Positions 1-8,167 of a DNA stretch of 64,000 nt are shown in pieces. The DNA comes from Rathayibacter oskolensis (GTDB taxonomy: Bacteria; Actinomycetota; Actinomycetes; Actinomycetales; Microbacteriaceae). The notes under the pieces are model-generated. The model ran no database searches. It worked only from the letters and a program-made list of their open reading frames with translations, and was not told the origin of the DNA. Position 1 is the first letter of the stretch, and each line of letters begins with the position of its first letter. Both the position numbers and the translations under genes were made by a program. The stretch is from NCBI RefSeq assembly GCF_900177245.1, contig NZ_FXBM01000004.1:124001-188000 (forward strand). Direction: 5' to 3'.

Positions 1-1038
1 GATGAGGATCGCCGGAGTCGGGTCCATGACGGTCCCCGCCAGCAGCAGGACCACCATGATCAGGATGAGGATCACGGTGACGTTGTCGGTCACGCCGAGC
101 AGGCCCTCCGTGATCAGCTGGGGGATCCGCGCGTACGACAGCACCCACGCGAGGATGCTCGACACTCCGATCAGGAGCATGACGATCGCGGTCGTCTTCG
201 ACGCGTCGAGCACGATCTTCGGCAGGGACTTCAGCGGCAGGGTGCGCTGCGCGAGGCCGAGGAGGAAGGAGTAGAGGACCGCGATGACCGCCGACTCCGT
301 CGCCGTGAAGAAGCCGCTGAGGATGCCGCCGATCACGATGACGATCATGAGGAGCGCGGGCAAGGCCTTCAGGAGGATGACGAACCCCTGCCGCGCGGTC
401 GGGCGGGCGGCGACGGGGAGGCCCTTGTTCTTCCGGGCGTAGAGGGCGACCATGACGGCGCAGATCGCGACCCAGAGCAGCCCGGGGCCGACGCCGGCGA
501 GGAACAGTGCGGCGATCGAGGTGCTCGAGACGAGCGCGTAGACGATGAAGGTGTTGCTCGGCGGGATCAGCATGCCGGCGGGGGACGCGGCGGCGTTGAC
601 CGCGGCGGAGAAGGCCGGGTCGTAGCCGTCCTTGCGCATGCGGGGCGAGAGCACGGTCCCGACCGCGGCAGCGGAGGCCACCGAGGCGCCGGAGACGGCT
701 CCGAACATCGCGTTCGCGACGACGGTCGTCTGGGCGAGCGGGGCGGGCAGCCGCCCCGCGATCACGAGCGCCAGGTCGATCAGACGGGAGGCGATGCCGC
801 CGGTGTTCATGAGTCCGCCGGCGAGGATGAAGAACGGGATCGAGAGCAGCGCGAACGAGTTGGTGCCCGCGAAGACCCGCTGCGCGGAGGTGAGCGCCGC
901 CCCCTCCCACCCGAGCAGGACGACGATGGCGAGAGCCGAGGGCAGGCCCATGGCGACGGCCACGGGGAGCCCGAAGGTGATGCCGAGCGTGATGCCGCCG
1001 AGGAGGACGACGGTGGCGAGGACGGTGACGGAGTCCAT
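1..1038 (-). CDS. dctM: TRAP transporter large permease DctM, partial (C-terminus off window)
   Basis: This encodes the large membrane subunit of a tripartite ATP-independent periplasmic (TRAP) transporter, which moves an organic acid such as a uronate or dicarboxylate using an ion gradient. The reading frame is open for 346 codons from an ATG at 1038 to the window edge, out of about 430 usual for the family. The N-terminus is a run of hydrophobic helices and carries the family pattern IPFFILAGGLMNTGGIA near residue 55. It starts 5 bases after the dctQ stop, so dctP-dctQ-dctM form one operon. The substrate is not shown by the sequence; the pectin-degradation context suggests galacturonate or a related sugar acid (inference). 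Confidence 0.93.
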   Translation of the reverse strand, partial: MDSVTVLATVVLLGGITLGITFGLPVAVAMGLPSALAIVVLLGWEGAALTSAQRVFAGTNSFALLSIPFFILAGGLMNTGGIASRLIDLALVIAGRLPAPLAQTTVVANAMFGAVSGASVASAAAVGTVLSPRMRKDGYDPAFSAAVNAAASPAGMLIPPSNTFIVYALVSSTSIAALFLAGVGPGLLWVAICAVMVALYARKNKGLPVAARPTARQGFVILLKALPALLMIVIVIGGILSGFFTATESAVIAVLYSFLLGLAQRTLPLKSLPKIVLDASKTTAIVMLLIGVSSILAWVLSYARIPQLITEGLLGVTDNVTVILILIMVVLLLAGTVMDPTPAILI

Positions 1039-1043
1039 GGCCC

Positions 1044-1634
1044 TCAGACCGCCTCTGTCGTGTCGTCGAGTGTCGGAGTCGGGGCCTCTTCGCCGCTGAG
1101 GATGCGGGCGAGGTGGATGAGCGAGTAGACGGTGATGAGGACTCCGGCGACGGGAAGGGCCAGATAGACCTGGCCGACGGTGAGGGGGAGGGTGGAGATC
1201 GCCTGGCCCCAGGCGTTCTCCGCGATCCGCGAGCCGCCCGCCACGAAGGTGAACAGGGCGAAGAAGACGATGAGGAGCTGGACCAGGACGGCGACGATCT
1301 TCTGCGCCGGTCGCGGGAACTTGTCCACGAGGATCTCGACGGCGATGTGTCCGCGCTCCGAGAAGACGAGCGCCGCGCCCAGCAGCGCCAGGACGACGAA
1401 GGTGTACAGGGCGGCCTCCTGCGTCCACGGTGCCGAGTTCTGCAGCACCTGGCGCGTGAAGACCTGCCAGCTCACGATCGCCACGAGGGCGACGAAGAGC
1501 ACGATGCAGACCACGCCGAGGACGCGGTCGAGGACCCGGCGCAGCCGGTCGAGGAACGCGATCGAGCGCCTCGCCGGCGGGCGCGGAGCCGATCCGCCCT
1601 CGGGGGCGCGGTCGGGTGGGGAGGTGTCGGACAT
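1044..1634 (-). CDS. dctQ: TRAP transporter small permease DctQ
   Basis: This 196-residue protein is the small membrane subunit of the TRAP transporter and couples to DctM. About 40 basic, proline-rich residues at the N-terminus are followed by four hydrophobic segments. The DctQ pattern VFTRQVLQNSAPWTQEAALY lies after the first helix, as usual. The ATG is preceded by GAAGGA at a normal distance. The long charged N-terminus before the first helix is somewhat longer than usual. The gene lies between dctP and dctM on the same strand. A GC-rich hairpin at 1694-1723 separates it from dctP. Confidence 0.93.
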   Translation of the reverse strand: MSDTSPPDRAPEGGSAPRPPARRSIAFLDRLRRVLDRVLGVVCIVLFVALVAIVSWQVFTRQVLQNSAPWTQEAALYTFVVLALLGAALVFSERGHIAVEILVDKFPRPAQKIVAVLVQLLIVFFALFTFVAGGSRIAENAWGQAISTLPLTVGQVYLALPVAGVLITVYSLIHLARILSGEEAPTPTLDDTTEAV

Positions 1635-1693
1635 GTCGTCGTCCTTCTCGGGGAGGTTCGTGCCGCGGTGGTGGCGGTGGGACAGGAGCGGGA

Positions 1694-1723
1694 GGAGGCG
1701 ACCGCGGCGAGGCGGTCGCCTCC
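1694..1723. terminator. Intra-operon hairpin between dctP and dctQ
   Basis: Two perfect 12-base arms (1694-1705 GGAGGCGACCGC; 1712-1723 GCGGTCGCCTCC) surround a 6-base loop. The hairpin sits directly after the dctP stop, with no T-run on the transcribed strand. It is more likely a partial terminator or 3'-end stabiliser that raises binding-protein mRNA over permease mRNA than a full stop (inference). The same arrangement recurs after ytfQ. Confidence 0.7.
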
Positions 1724-1728
1724 CTCGG

Positions 1729-2757
1729 TCACTCGGCGGCGGCGCGAGCGGCGTCGAAGAGCTCGGTCTGCCGCTCGTCGGTGATGAACTCGTCCAGGAG
1801 CGGGGAGATGGCGTCGGCGAACGCCTCGCTGTCCACCTCGGTGAACGTCGCTCCCGCGGCCGTCGCGTCGGTGATCGCCGACTCGGTCGCCTCGTTCCAG
1901 AGCTCGGTGTGCTGCTGCCAGGTCTCGCCCCAGGCCTCCGTGAACGCGGCGGCGTCCTCCTCGGACATCTCGTCGAGGACGCCGGCGTTGCCGATGAGGT
2001 AGTCGAGCCCGATCAGGTGCCGGGTGTACGAGAAGTAGGGGGCCACCTCGTAGTGCTTCTGGGTGAAGTACGAGACCTCGTTGTTCTCGGCGCCGTCGAT
2101 GACTCCGGACTGCAGGCCCGTGTAGACCTCGCCGAAGGCCAGGGGAGTGGGCGAGGCGTCGAGCGCCTCGATCAGCGAGATGAACAGCGGGCTCTCCTGC
2201 ACGCGGATCTTCAGGCCCTCGAGGTCGGCCGGCTCCTCGGCCGGAGCCTGCTTCGTGTAGATGCTCCGCGCTCCCTGAGTGAAGCCGCCGACGACCGTGA
2301 TGTCGTTGCTCTCCTCGAGAGACGTGTAGAGCTCGTCGGTGAGCTCCGGCGAGTCGTTCACGACCGTCATCTGGTGCTCGATCGAGTCGAAGACGGTCGG
2401 GAGGTCGTAGACCAGGAAGTCCGAGGAGAGGTTCTCGAGCTGCGGCCCCGAGACGATGGCCAGGTCGACCGAGCCGTCGCCGACGAGCTGCAGGGTCTCG
2501 GCCTGGGCGCCGAGCGTCTCGTTCGGGTAGACCTGGATCGACCAGCGGCCCTCCGTGGCCTCGTCGAGCCGCTCGCCGAAGGCCTCGAGAGCGATGTAGG
2601 AGGGGTGCTCCTCGGTCTGGTTGAGAGCCAGCCGGAGGGTCCTGCTCTCGGTGCCGGAGGACTCGGCGTCGCCGCCGGATCCGGAGCAGGCCGTGAGCCC
2701 GAGGGCGGCGATCGCCGTCATCGAGACGGTGGCGAGGAGCCGGGTGCTCGTCCGCAT
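1729..2757 (-). CDS. dctP: TRAP transporter solute-binding lipoprotein DctP
   Basis: This is the extracytoplasmic substrate-binding protein of the TRAP system. The chosen ATG at 2757 has GGAG 5-6 bases upstream and gives 342 residues with a lipoprotein signal (lipobox LTAC at about residues 19-22). DctP-family signatures are visible: the Arg-containing stretch KIRVQES near residue 165, then PTPLAFGEVYTGLQSGVIDGAEN near residue 185, which forms the carboxylate-binding region. A longer in-frame extension upstream has no signal peptide and is rejected. The gene leads dctPQM and lies downstream of the GGCAAC operator near 2896-2919. Confidence 0.94.
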   Translation of the reverse strand: MRTSTRLLATVSMTAIAALGLTACSGSGGDAESSGTESRTLRLALNQTEEHPSYIALEAFGERLDEATEGRWSIQVYPNETLGAQAETLQLVGDGSVDLAIVSGPQLENLSSDFLVYDLPTVFDSIEHQMTVVNDSPELTDELYTSLEESNDITVVGGFTQGARSIYTKQAPAEEPADLEGLKIRVQESPLFISLIEALDASPTPLAFGEVYTGLQSGVIDGAENNEVSYFTQKHYEVAPYFSYTRHLIGLDYLIGNAGVLDEMSEEDAAAFTEAWGETWQQHTELWNEATESAITDATAAGATFTEVDSEAFADAISPLLDEFITDERQTELFDAARAAAE

Positions 2758-2895
2758 GTGATTCTCCTTCGAATGCAGTGCGCAGGGGGGATGGGGCGGG
2801 TCGTCGTCGACGTCCGCACGCCGTGACGGCTGATGGCGGGTGACCGACGCGTCAGCCGGTCGGTGTCGTCCATTCACCCAAGCGGCGACGAGGGC

Positions 2896-2919
2896 GGCAA
2901 CCGGTTGCCGCCAGTTGCC
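2896..2919. promoter_or_regulatory. LacI-type operator upstream of dctP (palindrome plus tandem repeat)
   Basis: GGCAACCGGTTGCC at 2896-2909 is a perfect 14-base palindrome with the CG centre typical of LacI-family operators. A second GTTGCC copy at 2914-2919 lies exactly 10 bases after the one at 2904-2909. The same 10-base tandem GGCAAC unit occurs at 4106-4121 and, degenerate, at 4450-4465. It lies between the lacI stop and the dctP start and is the probable binding site of the LacI protein encoded at 2934-4040. Confidence 0.72.
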
Positions 2920-2933
2920 ACGGATCCGATGGC

Positions 2934-4040
2934 TCAGTGGCTCCCGCTGCGGCCGGCCGCCGACCACCGGCGCGACGTGCGGGCGCGTCCGGTCGACTCC
3001 CGGACGATCAGCTGCGTGGGGAGCAGGGCCGTCTTGAGGCTGCCGTCGGCGTCGCTCGGGCGCCGCGTCGGCGTCCCCCGCAGGTCGGCGAGGAGGGTCT
3101 CGATCGCGACGGCACCGAGTTGCCGCAGCGGAGCCGCGACCGTCGTCAGCGGCGGCGTGCAGAAATCGGAGCCGAAGATGTTGTCGAACCCCAGGACCAA
3201 GACGTCGTCGGGGACGCGGGCGCCGAGGCTCTGCAGGCCCCTGAGCAGTCCGATCGCCATCAGGTCGTTGTAGGCGATGACCGCGGTCGCCTGCGAGGAG
3301 GCGAGCTCATTGGCGGCGGCGAGGCCGCCCGCCTGGGTCGGTTCGAAGGGGCCGATCCGCTTGGTCGTCAGCCCGCGCTCCTGGGTCGCTCCCCGCAGGG
3401 CGTGCCATCGGATGCCGTTCGCCCAGGACGCCTCCGGGCCGCCCGCGTACGTGATGGAGGTGTGCCCGAGCTGCGCGAGGTGGTCGACCGCGCGGGTCAT
3501 CCCGCCCGCGTTGTCCGAGGTGACGCTGGTGACATCGCTCATCGAGCGGTTCAGCAGCACGGTGGGCCTCTGCCTCGCCGCCATCCGGATCGCCGCGTCC
3601 GAGAGCCTCGAGGTGGCGAGGATGATGCCGGCGACCATCGGCAGGGTCCGGTCGAGCACCCGCTTCTCGGCCTGGGCCGACTCCTGGACGTCGGCGACGA
3701 GGAGCGTGTAGTCCGCCGCTGCCGCCTCCTCCTCCGCGCCGCGGAGCAGATCGAAGAAGTAGGGGTTGGTCACGTCGGCGACCACGATCGCGATGAGGGA
3801 GGAGGCGACGGCGGGGGCCGGGCGCGCGAGCTTATCGGTGCGGTAGCCCAGCTCGGTCGCCACCCGGCGGATGTGGGCCGCGGATTCGGCGCTGACGCGA
3901 CCGGGCCGCGAGAACGTGCGCGAGACCGTCGAGGGAGCGACGCCGGCCGCCGCCGCCACGTCGTAGATCGTCGGGCGTTTCGCAGGCGGCTCGGGCGGAG
4001 GATCCGGCGCCTCCGGCGGCTCGCTCGACGTCTTCGTCAT
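2934..4040 (-). CDS. LacI-family transcriptional regulator (dctPQM/GH3 locus)
   Basis: This 368-residue regulator has an N-terminal helix-turn-helix of LacI type (RPTIYDVAAAAGVAPSTVSR, about residues 22-41) followed by a periplasmic-binding-protein-like sugar sensor domain. The ATG at 4040 lacks a Shine-Dalgarno. A TACTAT -10 element (4047-4052) ends 6 bases before it, so the mRNA is probably leaderless. The gene stands directly upstream of dctPQM on the same strand. It is divergent from a small LarE-like gene, and GGCAAC-type sites occur in both its flanks, so autoregulation and control of dctPQM and the GH3 gene are likely. A tail of about 20 basic residues after the sensor domain is unusual. 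Confidence 0.93.
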   Translation of the reverse strand: MTKTSSEPPEAPDPPPEPPAKRPTIYDVAAAAGVAPSTVSRTFSRPGRVSAESAAHIRRVATELGYRTDKLARPAPAVASSLIAIVVADVTNPYFFDLLRGAEEEAAAADYTLLVADVQESAQAEKRVLDRTLPMVAGIILATSRLSDAAIRMAARQRPTVLLNRSMSDVTSVTSDNAGGMTRAVDHLAQLGHTSITYAGGPEASWANGIRWHALRGATQERGLTTKRIGPFEPTQAGGLAAANELASSQATAVIAYNDLMAIGLLRGLQSLGARVPDDVLVLGFDNIFGSDFCTPPLTTVAAPLRQLGAVAIETLLADLRGTPTRRPSDADGSLKTALLPTQLIVRESTGRARTSRRWSAAGRSGSH

Positions 4041-4046
4041 GGCCCG

Positions 4047-4121
4047 ATAGTAGGTGCGCGCCGCGACCTGTTGCCAGACATCTGTCGATCGGCGCGCGAA
4101 GAGATGGCAACACGTGGCAAC
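4047..4121. promoter_or_regulatory. lacI leaderless promoter and tandem GGCAAC operator
   Basis: The minus-strand -10 hexamer TACTAT (4047-4052) sits 6 bases from the lacI start codon. Further upstream is TTGCCA (4071-4076), then two GGCAAC units at 4106-4111 and 4116-4121, spaced exactly 10 bases, one helical turn. The region is shared with the divergent gene at 4159. The half-site matches the palindrome before dctP. Confidence 0.65.
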
Positions 4122-4158
4122 CGCCGGCAGCGTCGCGCGAATGCGGGAGCATGACCGC

Positions 4159-4425
4159 ATGACCGAGCTGTCGACGAGCGGGGGTGCTGCCCCCGGTGAC
4201 CTCACTCCCGAGCAGGCCACGCAGGTCGACGTGGCCGAGTACGAGCTGCGGCGGCTGGGCCTCGCCGAGGCGAGGGTGCTGCACCGCGGTGACCTGGCGA
4301 TCATCGACGCGCCGGCTCGCGACCTCAGCCTGATCGCGAACAGCCCCCTCCGGGGCGAGGTGCTGCGAGCCGTGAGCGCCGCGGGATTCGCTCACGTGGC
4401 GCTCGACCTCTCCGGCAGGGCCTGA
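4159..4425 (+). CDS. Stand-alone LarE C-terminal-like small protein
   Basis: This 88-residue protein resembles only the C-terminal portion of LarE, the sacrificial sulfur transferase that makes the nickel-pincer cofactor. The visible pattern is AEYELRRLGLAEARVLHRGD followed by IIDAPARDL, then GFAHVALDLSG. LarE proteins have a matching GF..VRVRHHGDLARIEV and GF.YVTLDL.G. The N-terminal PP-loop ATPase domain and catalytic cysteines are absent, and no other lar gene is nearby. An in-frame ATG at 4141 is an alternative start. The gene is divergent from lacI and lies just before the GH3 gene. It could be a decayed remnant or a free-standing binding domain; the assignment is from pattern memory only. 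Confidence 0.6.
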   Translation: MTELSTSGGAAPGDLTPEQATQVDVAEYELRRLGLAEARVLHRGDLAIIDAPARDLSLIANSPLRGEVLRAVSAAGFAHVALDLSGRA

Positions 4426-4449
4426 GCGCCTCGACCCGCCCTCGCCCGA

Positions 4450-4465
4450 GACAACTCGTGGCAAT
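4450..4465. promoter_or_regulatory. Degenerate GGCAAC tandem site upstream of GH3 gene
   Basis: GACAAC at 4450-4455 and GGCAAT at 4460-4465 repeat with the same 10-base period as at 4106-4121 and share the context AAC-N-CGTGGCAA. This links the GH3 gene to the LacI repressor at 2934-4040. Confidence 0.5.
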
Positions 4466-4568
4466 CGCTGGCCGGGCCTCGGAGGCGGCGACACAGTGGT
4501 GCCACTGCCCCCGCGGGGCGGCAGGAGTGGGCTGGAGGTCCGGCCACGTGATCAAAGGAGATCGATCG

Positions 4569-7151
4569 ATGCCATTCACCAGGACAGGACGGGCGAGGCG
4601 CTCGGCGCTCGCCGCGTCGACCATCGCCGCACTGGCGCTGACAGGAGGGGTCGTCACGGCCCAGGCCGTGCCCGCCGCCGCCGCGGTCAGCCAGCCGGCC
4701 GTGCAGTCGAGGGTCAAGGACACGGTGGTCGTCGACGGGCTGCAGTTCCGCGATCTCAACGCCACCGGCGCCGTGGAGCCCTACGAGGACTGGCGCCTGC
4801 CCGTCGAGCAGCGCGTGAGCGACCTCGTCGAGCGGATGACCCTCTCCGAGAAGGCGGGGCTCATGCTGATCAACACCATGAACGCCTCGTGCGACGAGAC
4901 CACGGGCGAGCGCGGGATCGTTCCCGCCTCGGGGGTCGCCCTCCTGAACGACCAGAACATGCGCCGCTTCGTGTTCAGGAGCGTCGTCGCCGACGCGGCC
5001 TCGGCGTCGTGCTCCTCGCCGACCCCGAGCGAGGCGGCCACGTTCACGAACTCGGTGCAGGAGCTGTCGGAGGCGAGCCGCCTCGGCATCCCCTCCCTCT
5101 TCAAGTCGAACGCCCGCAACCACATCGACCCCGATGTCCGCTTCGGCATCAACGAGGCGGCCGGCGCGATGACCGCGTTCCCCAAGGAGGCGGGGCTCGC
5201 CGCAGCCGCGCTCGGGGAGGCGCGGGCGAACGACACGTCGACCCTCGGCGACATGGGCGTGATCGAGGACTTCACCGGTGTGATGGGTGACGAGTGGTCG
5301 GCCATCGGCCTGCGCGGCATGTACGGCTACATGGCCGACCTGTCGACCGAGCCGCGCTGGTACCGCACGCACGAGACGTTCACCGAGAGCGCCGACCTCA
5401 ACTCCGAGATCATGGGCACTCTCGTCCGGGAGCTGCAGGGACCGGTCGACGACGAGGGCGTCTCGCTCTCGGCCGACACCGACGTCGCCCTCACGCTCAA
5501 GCACTTCCCCGGCGGCGGGCCGCAGGAGCTCGGCTTCGACCCGCACTACTCCTTCGGCAAGACGCAGGTCTACCCGGGCGGGGCGTTCGGTGACCACATC
5601 AAGCCGTTCGAGGCCGCGATCGACGCCGGAGTCTCGGCGATCATGCCGTACTACGGCGTCCCGATCGACGTCGAGTACCAGGGAGTCCAGTACAACCCGC
5701 TCGGCATGGCGTTCTCGGACCAGATCGTCAACGACCTGCTCCGGGACGACCTCGGCTTCAACGGGTACGTCAACTCCGACACCGGGATCATCACCGACCG
5801 GGCCTGGGGGCTCGAGGAGGCCTCGGTCCCCGAGCGCGTGGCCACCGCGATCAACGGCGGCACCGACACTCTGTCGGGCTTCAGTGACACGAAGACCATC
5901 ACCGATCTCGTGGATCAGGGGCTGGTCACCGAGGAGCGCGTCTCCCTCGCGGCCGAGCGCCTGCTGACGCCGCTGTTCCAGATGGGCCTCTTCGAGAACC
6001 CCTACGTCGACGCGGCGGCCGCCGACTCGATCGTCGGCTCGGCCGAGAACGAGGAGACGGCGCTCGACCTGCAGCGCAAGTCGCTCGTCCTGCTGCAGAA
6101 CGAGACGACCGCCGAGGGCAGCACCGCGCTCCCGCTCGCGAAGGGCGCGAAGGTGTACGTGCTCGGCGACCTTGACCCCGCCGTCGTGGCGGAGTACGGC
6201 TACGAGGTGGTCGACGGCAACGTCCTCGACGCGAACGGCAACCGCCCGAGCGCCGAGGGGAGCGACCACGTCATCGTCTCGATGCGGGCGAACAACGTGA
6301 ACACCGGCGACTACGACAGCCGCGTGGCGGCCGAGACGGCGCCGATCAACCCGATCGTCGCCGAGGGCTTCGAGGGGCTCGACGGCGAGAGCCGCTACGG
6401 CGCGACCGACGCCTGCGTGGCCTACGGTGCCGAGAGCTGCAGTGACAACGGACTCCGGTTCGGCGGCTCGCTGCCGTGGGAGTCGAGCATCCTCGACTTC
6501 ACCGGGATGTCGGAGTCGGAGTCGTGGCAGGTGACCCCGTCGCTCGACGTGGTCCAGCAGGCCATGGCCGAGGTCGGCGACCCCGACAAGGTCGTGCTCA
6601 ACGTGTACTTCCGTCAGCCGTTCGTCCTCGACGAGGCCAGCGGTCTGCGCGACGCCGGTGCCATCGTCGCCGGCTTCGGCAGCAGCCCGACGGCGCTCAT
6701 GGACGTGCTCTCGGGCGAGTACAACCCGCAGGGGCGGATGCCGTTCGCCCTGGCCGGTACGCGAGCGGCGGTCGAGCAGCAGTACAGCGACCTCGCCGGC
6801 TACGACGAGACCGAGGACGGCGTTCTGTTCGAGTTCGGTCACGGACTGTCGTACGACGAGACGAGCACCCTCGACGTCGAGCTCTCTGCCACCTCGCGGG
6901 TGTCCGGAGGCAAGACGGTCGTGACCCTGAGCGCGACGAACAACGAGGAGATCCCGGCGGGCCTGGCGATCACCACGAGGTTCGGCACGATCCCGCTGCC
7001 GCGCCTCGAGGCCGGGGCCACCACGACCCGGCGCATCACCCTGCCGGGCACATCCCTCCCGACCGGATCGGTGACCGTCAGACTGACGGCGACCGTCGAC
7101 GGGCGTGAGGTCGTGCTCCTCCAGGACGTCGAGGTGGAGCGCCTGCGGTAG
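4569..7151 (+). CDS. Secreted glycoside hydrolase family 3 protein
   Basis: This 860-residue exported enzyme of the beta-glucosidase/beta-xylosidase superfamily releases terminal sugars from plant oligosaccharides. The ATG at 4569 is preceded by AAAGGAG 8 bases upstream. A signal peptide ends near AAAA at about residue 38. GH3 signatures are present: LTLKHFPGGGP in the N-terminal barrel, and GFNGYVNSDTGI with Asp404 as the expected nucleophile (SDT replaces the common SDW). The C-terminal part has the GH3 alpha/beta sandwich (KSLVLLQNE) and a final beta-sandwich domain. A GGCAAC-like site upstream suggests control by the neighbouring LacI. The exact substrate cannot be read from the sequence. 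Confidence 0.92.
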   Translation: MPFTRTGRARRSALAASTIAALALTGGVVTAQAVPAAAAVSQPAVQSRVKDTVVVDGLQFRDLNATGAVEPYEDWRLPVEQRVSDLVERMTLSEKAGLMLINTMNASCDETTGERGIVPASGVALLNDQNMRRFVFRSVVADAASASCSSPTPSEAATFTNSVQELSEASRLGIPSLFKSNARNHIDPDVRFGINEAAGAMTAFPKEAGLAAAALGEARANDTSTLGDMGVIEDFTGVMGDEWSAIGLRGMYGYMADLSTEPRWYRTHETFTESADLNSEIMGTLVRELQGPVDDEGVSLSADTDVALTLKHFPGGGPQELGFDPHYSFGKTQVYPGGAFGDHIKPFEAAIDAGVSAIMPYYGVPIDVEYQGVQYNPLGMAFSDQIVNDLLRDDLGFNGYVNSDTGIITDRAWGLEEASVPERVATAINGGTDTLSGFSDTKTITDLVDQGLVTEERVSLAAERLLTPLFQMGLFENPYVDAAAADSIVGSAENEETALDLQRKSLVLLQNETTAEGSTALPLAKGAKVYVLGDLDPAVVAEYGYEVVDGNVLDANGNRPSAEGSDHVIVSMRANNVNTGDYDSRVAAETAPINPIVAEGFEGLDGESRYGATDACVAYGAESCSDNGLRFGGSLPWESSILDFTGMSESESWQVTPSLDVVQQAMAEVGDPDKVVLNVYFRQPFVLDEASGLRDAGAIVAGFGSSPTALMDVLSGEYNPQGRMPFALAGTRAAVEQQYSDLAGYDETEDGVLFEFGHGLSYDETSTLDVELSATSRVSGGKTVVTLSATNNEEIPAGLAITTRFGTIPLPRLEAGATTTRRITLPGTSLPTGSVTVRLTATVDGREVVLLQDVEVERLR

Positions 7152-7163
7152 CCGCTCTCGCGA

Positions 7164-7224
7164 GAGAACCGGCCCGTCTCGAGTCACCGCCTCCGCTGCG
7201 GCGTCCCGAGACGGGCCGGTTCTC
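7164..7224. terminator. Long bidirectional hairpin between convergent GH3 and ATPase-LuxR genes
   Basis: The arms are perfect 18-base complements (7164-7181 and 7207-7224, GAGAACCGGCCCGTCTCG on the left) with a 25-base loop. It fills the gap between the GH3 stop at 7151 and the minus-strand stop at 7241 and so should terminate both transcripts. It is unusually long for a terminator. Confidence 0.8.
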
Positions 7225-7240
7225 CGTCCGGCGTGCAGCC

Positions 7241-8053
7241 TCAGCGCGCCAGCGCCGCCAGCTCGGCCCGGTTCTGCGCCCCGGCCTTCCGCAGCAGGTT
7301 CGACACGTGGAACTTGGCCGTGTTCTCGCTGATCCCGAGCTCGTCGGCGATGCGGTGGTTGGAGGCGCCGAGCGTGATCAGGTGCAGCACCTCGCGCTCG
7401 CGGGCGCTCAGCTCGACGACGTCGAGCCCGTCGGGCTGGGCAGGCGGGTCCAGCGGCAGCCGGATCGACAGTGTCGAGCCCCAGCCCGCCGTCGAGGTGA
7501 TCTCGAGCCCGCCGTCGAGGCCGCTGACCCGCTCGGCGATCGGGCGCAGCGCCTCGTCGCGCGCGGTCAGCACCCCGCGCCCGTCGTCGCGGATCTCGAT
7601 CAGCAGGTTCAGGCCGTCGCAGTCCCACTGGATGCGGACACGACGGGTCTCCTCCGACTCGACGAAGGCGAGGACGGCGCTCCGCACGATGGCCCGCGCG
7701 GCGTGAGCGACCTCTCCGGGCAGTGCTCGCCCGGTCGCGGGCGGCTCGACGAACTGCACGTCGAGGTCGCCGAACCGCACGAGGGGGCGCAGGTCTCCGC
7801 GCAGGCGGGCGAAGGCGCCCACCACGGGCTCGAGCATCGCACTGCGCTGCTCGTCGGTCGCGGTGCGCAGCTCGACCAGGGCGGTGGTCGCGATCTCGAC
7901 GGCCTCAGCCCGGGCGGCCCGGTCGTCGAGGCGCGGCGCGCGCAGCACGGCGAGCACCGACTCGAGAGTGACAGCGTGCCGGTCGGCCTGGTCGGCGACG
8001 GTGCGGGCGTGCTCGAGGAGCTCCGAGCGGGAGGCGGGGTCTGCGGACTGCAT
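7241..8053 (-). CDS. ATPase-LuxR fusion regulator (HATPase_c plus GerE HTH)
   Basis: This 270-residue regulator joins two parts usually on separate proteins. A helical N-terminus (about 1-125) is followed by a GHKL-type ATP-binding fold (about 130-200; G1 box IRDDGRGV, then GLDGGLEITSTAGWGSTLSIRLP). A LuxR/GerE helix-turn-helix fills residues 207-270 (LSAREREVLHLITLGASNHR). There is no receiver domain, no phospho-accepting His box and no membrane segment. It is convergent with GH3 and divergent from hxlBA, with CTACCCG repeats in the shared promoter region. It probably controls hxlBA and itself; the signal is unknown. Confidence 0.85.
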   Translation of the reverse strand: MQSADPASRSELLEHARTVADQADRHAVTLESVLAVLRAPRLDDRAARAEAVEIATTALVELRTATDEQRSAMLEPVVGAFARLRGDLRPLVRFGDLDVQFVEPPATGRALPGEVAHAARAIVRSAVLAFVESEETRRVRIQWDCDGLNLLIEIRDDGRGVLTARDEALRPIAERVSGLDGGLEITSTAGWGSTLSIRLPLDPPAQPDGLDVVELSAREREVLHLITLGASNHRIADELGISENTAKFHVSNLLRKAGAQNRAELAALAR

Positions 8054-8063
8054 CCCTCGAAAC

Positions 8064-8112
8064 TACCCGCCGCACCTACCCGCGACGCACCCGCCTACCC
8101 GTTCGGGTAGGT
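8064..8112. promoter_or_regulatory. CTACCCG repeat cluster, shared promoter of regulator and hxlBA
   Basis: CTACCCG occurs three times in direct orientation (8064-8070, 8077-8083, 8096-8102) and once inverted as CGGGTAG (8105-8111). The last pair forms the palindrome CCTACCCG-TT-CGGGTAGG (8095-8112). LuxR/NarL-type proteins commonly bind such 7-base units, so these are the best candidate sites for the adjacent regulator (inference). Confidence 0.65.
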
Positions 8113-8167
8113 GCTCCTCCTCGGTCAGGTGGCGGCTCCGGATGTCGCACGGGCGCACGCTGAGAGC

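Noticed and set aside
1180-2826. Long open frames opposite dctQ and dctP
   Set aside because: Frames on the other strand of high-GC coding genes stay open by codon bias; they show Arg/Gly-rich low-complexity protein and no domain.
4392-7628. 1078-codon minus-strand frame opposite the GH3 gene
   Set aside because: Antisense shadow of GH3 with composition typical of such shadows; it also runs into the regulator gene in the wrong frame.
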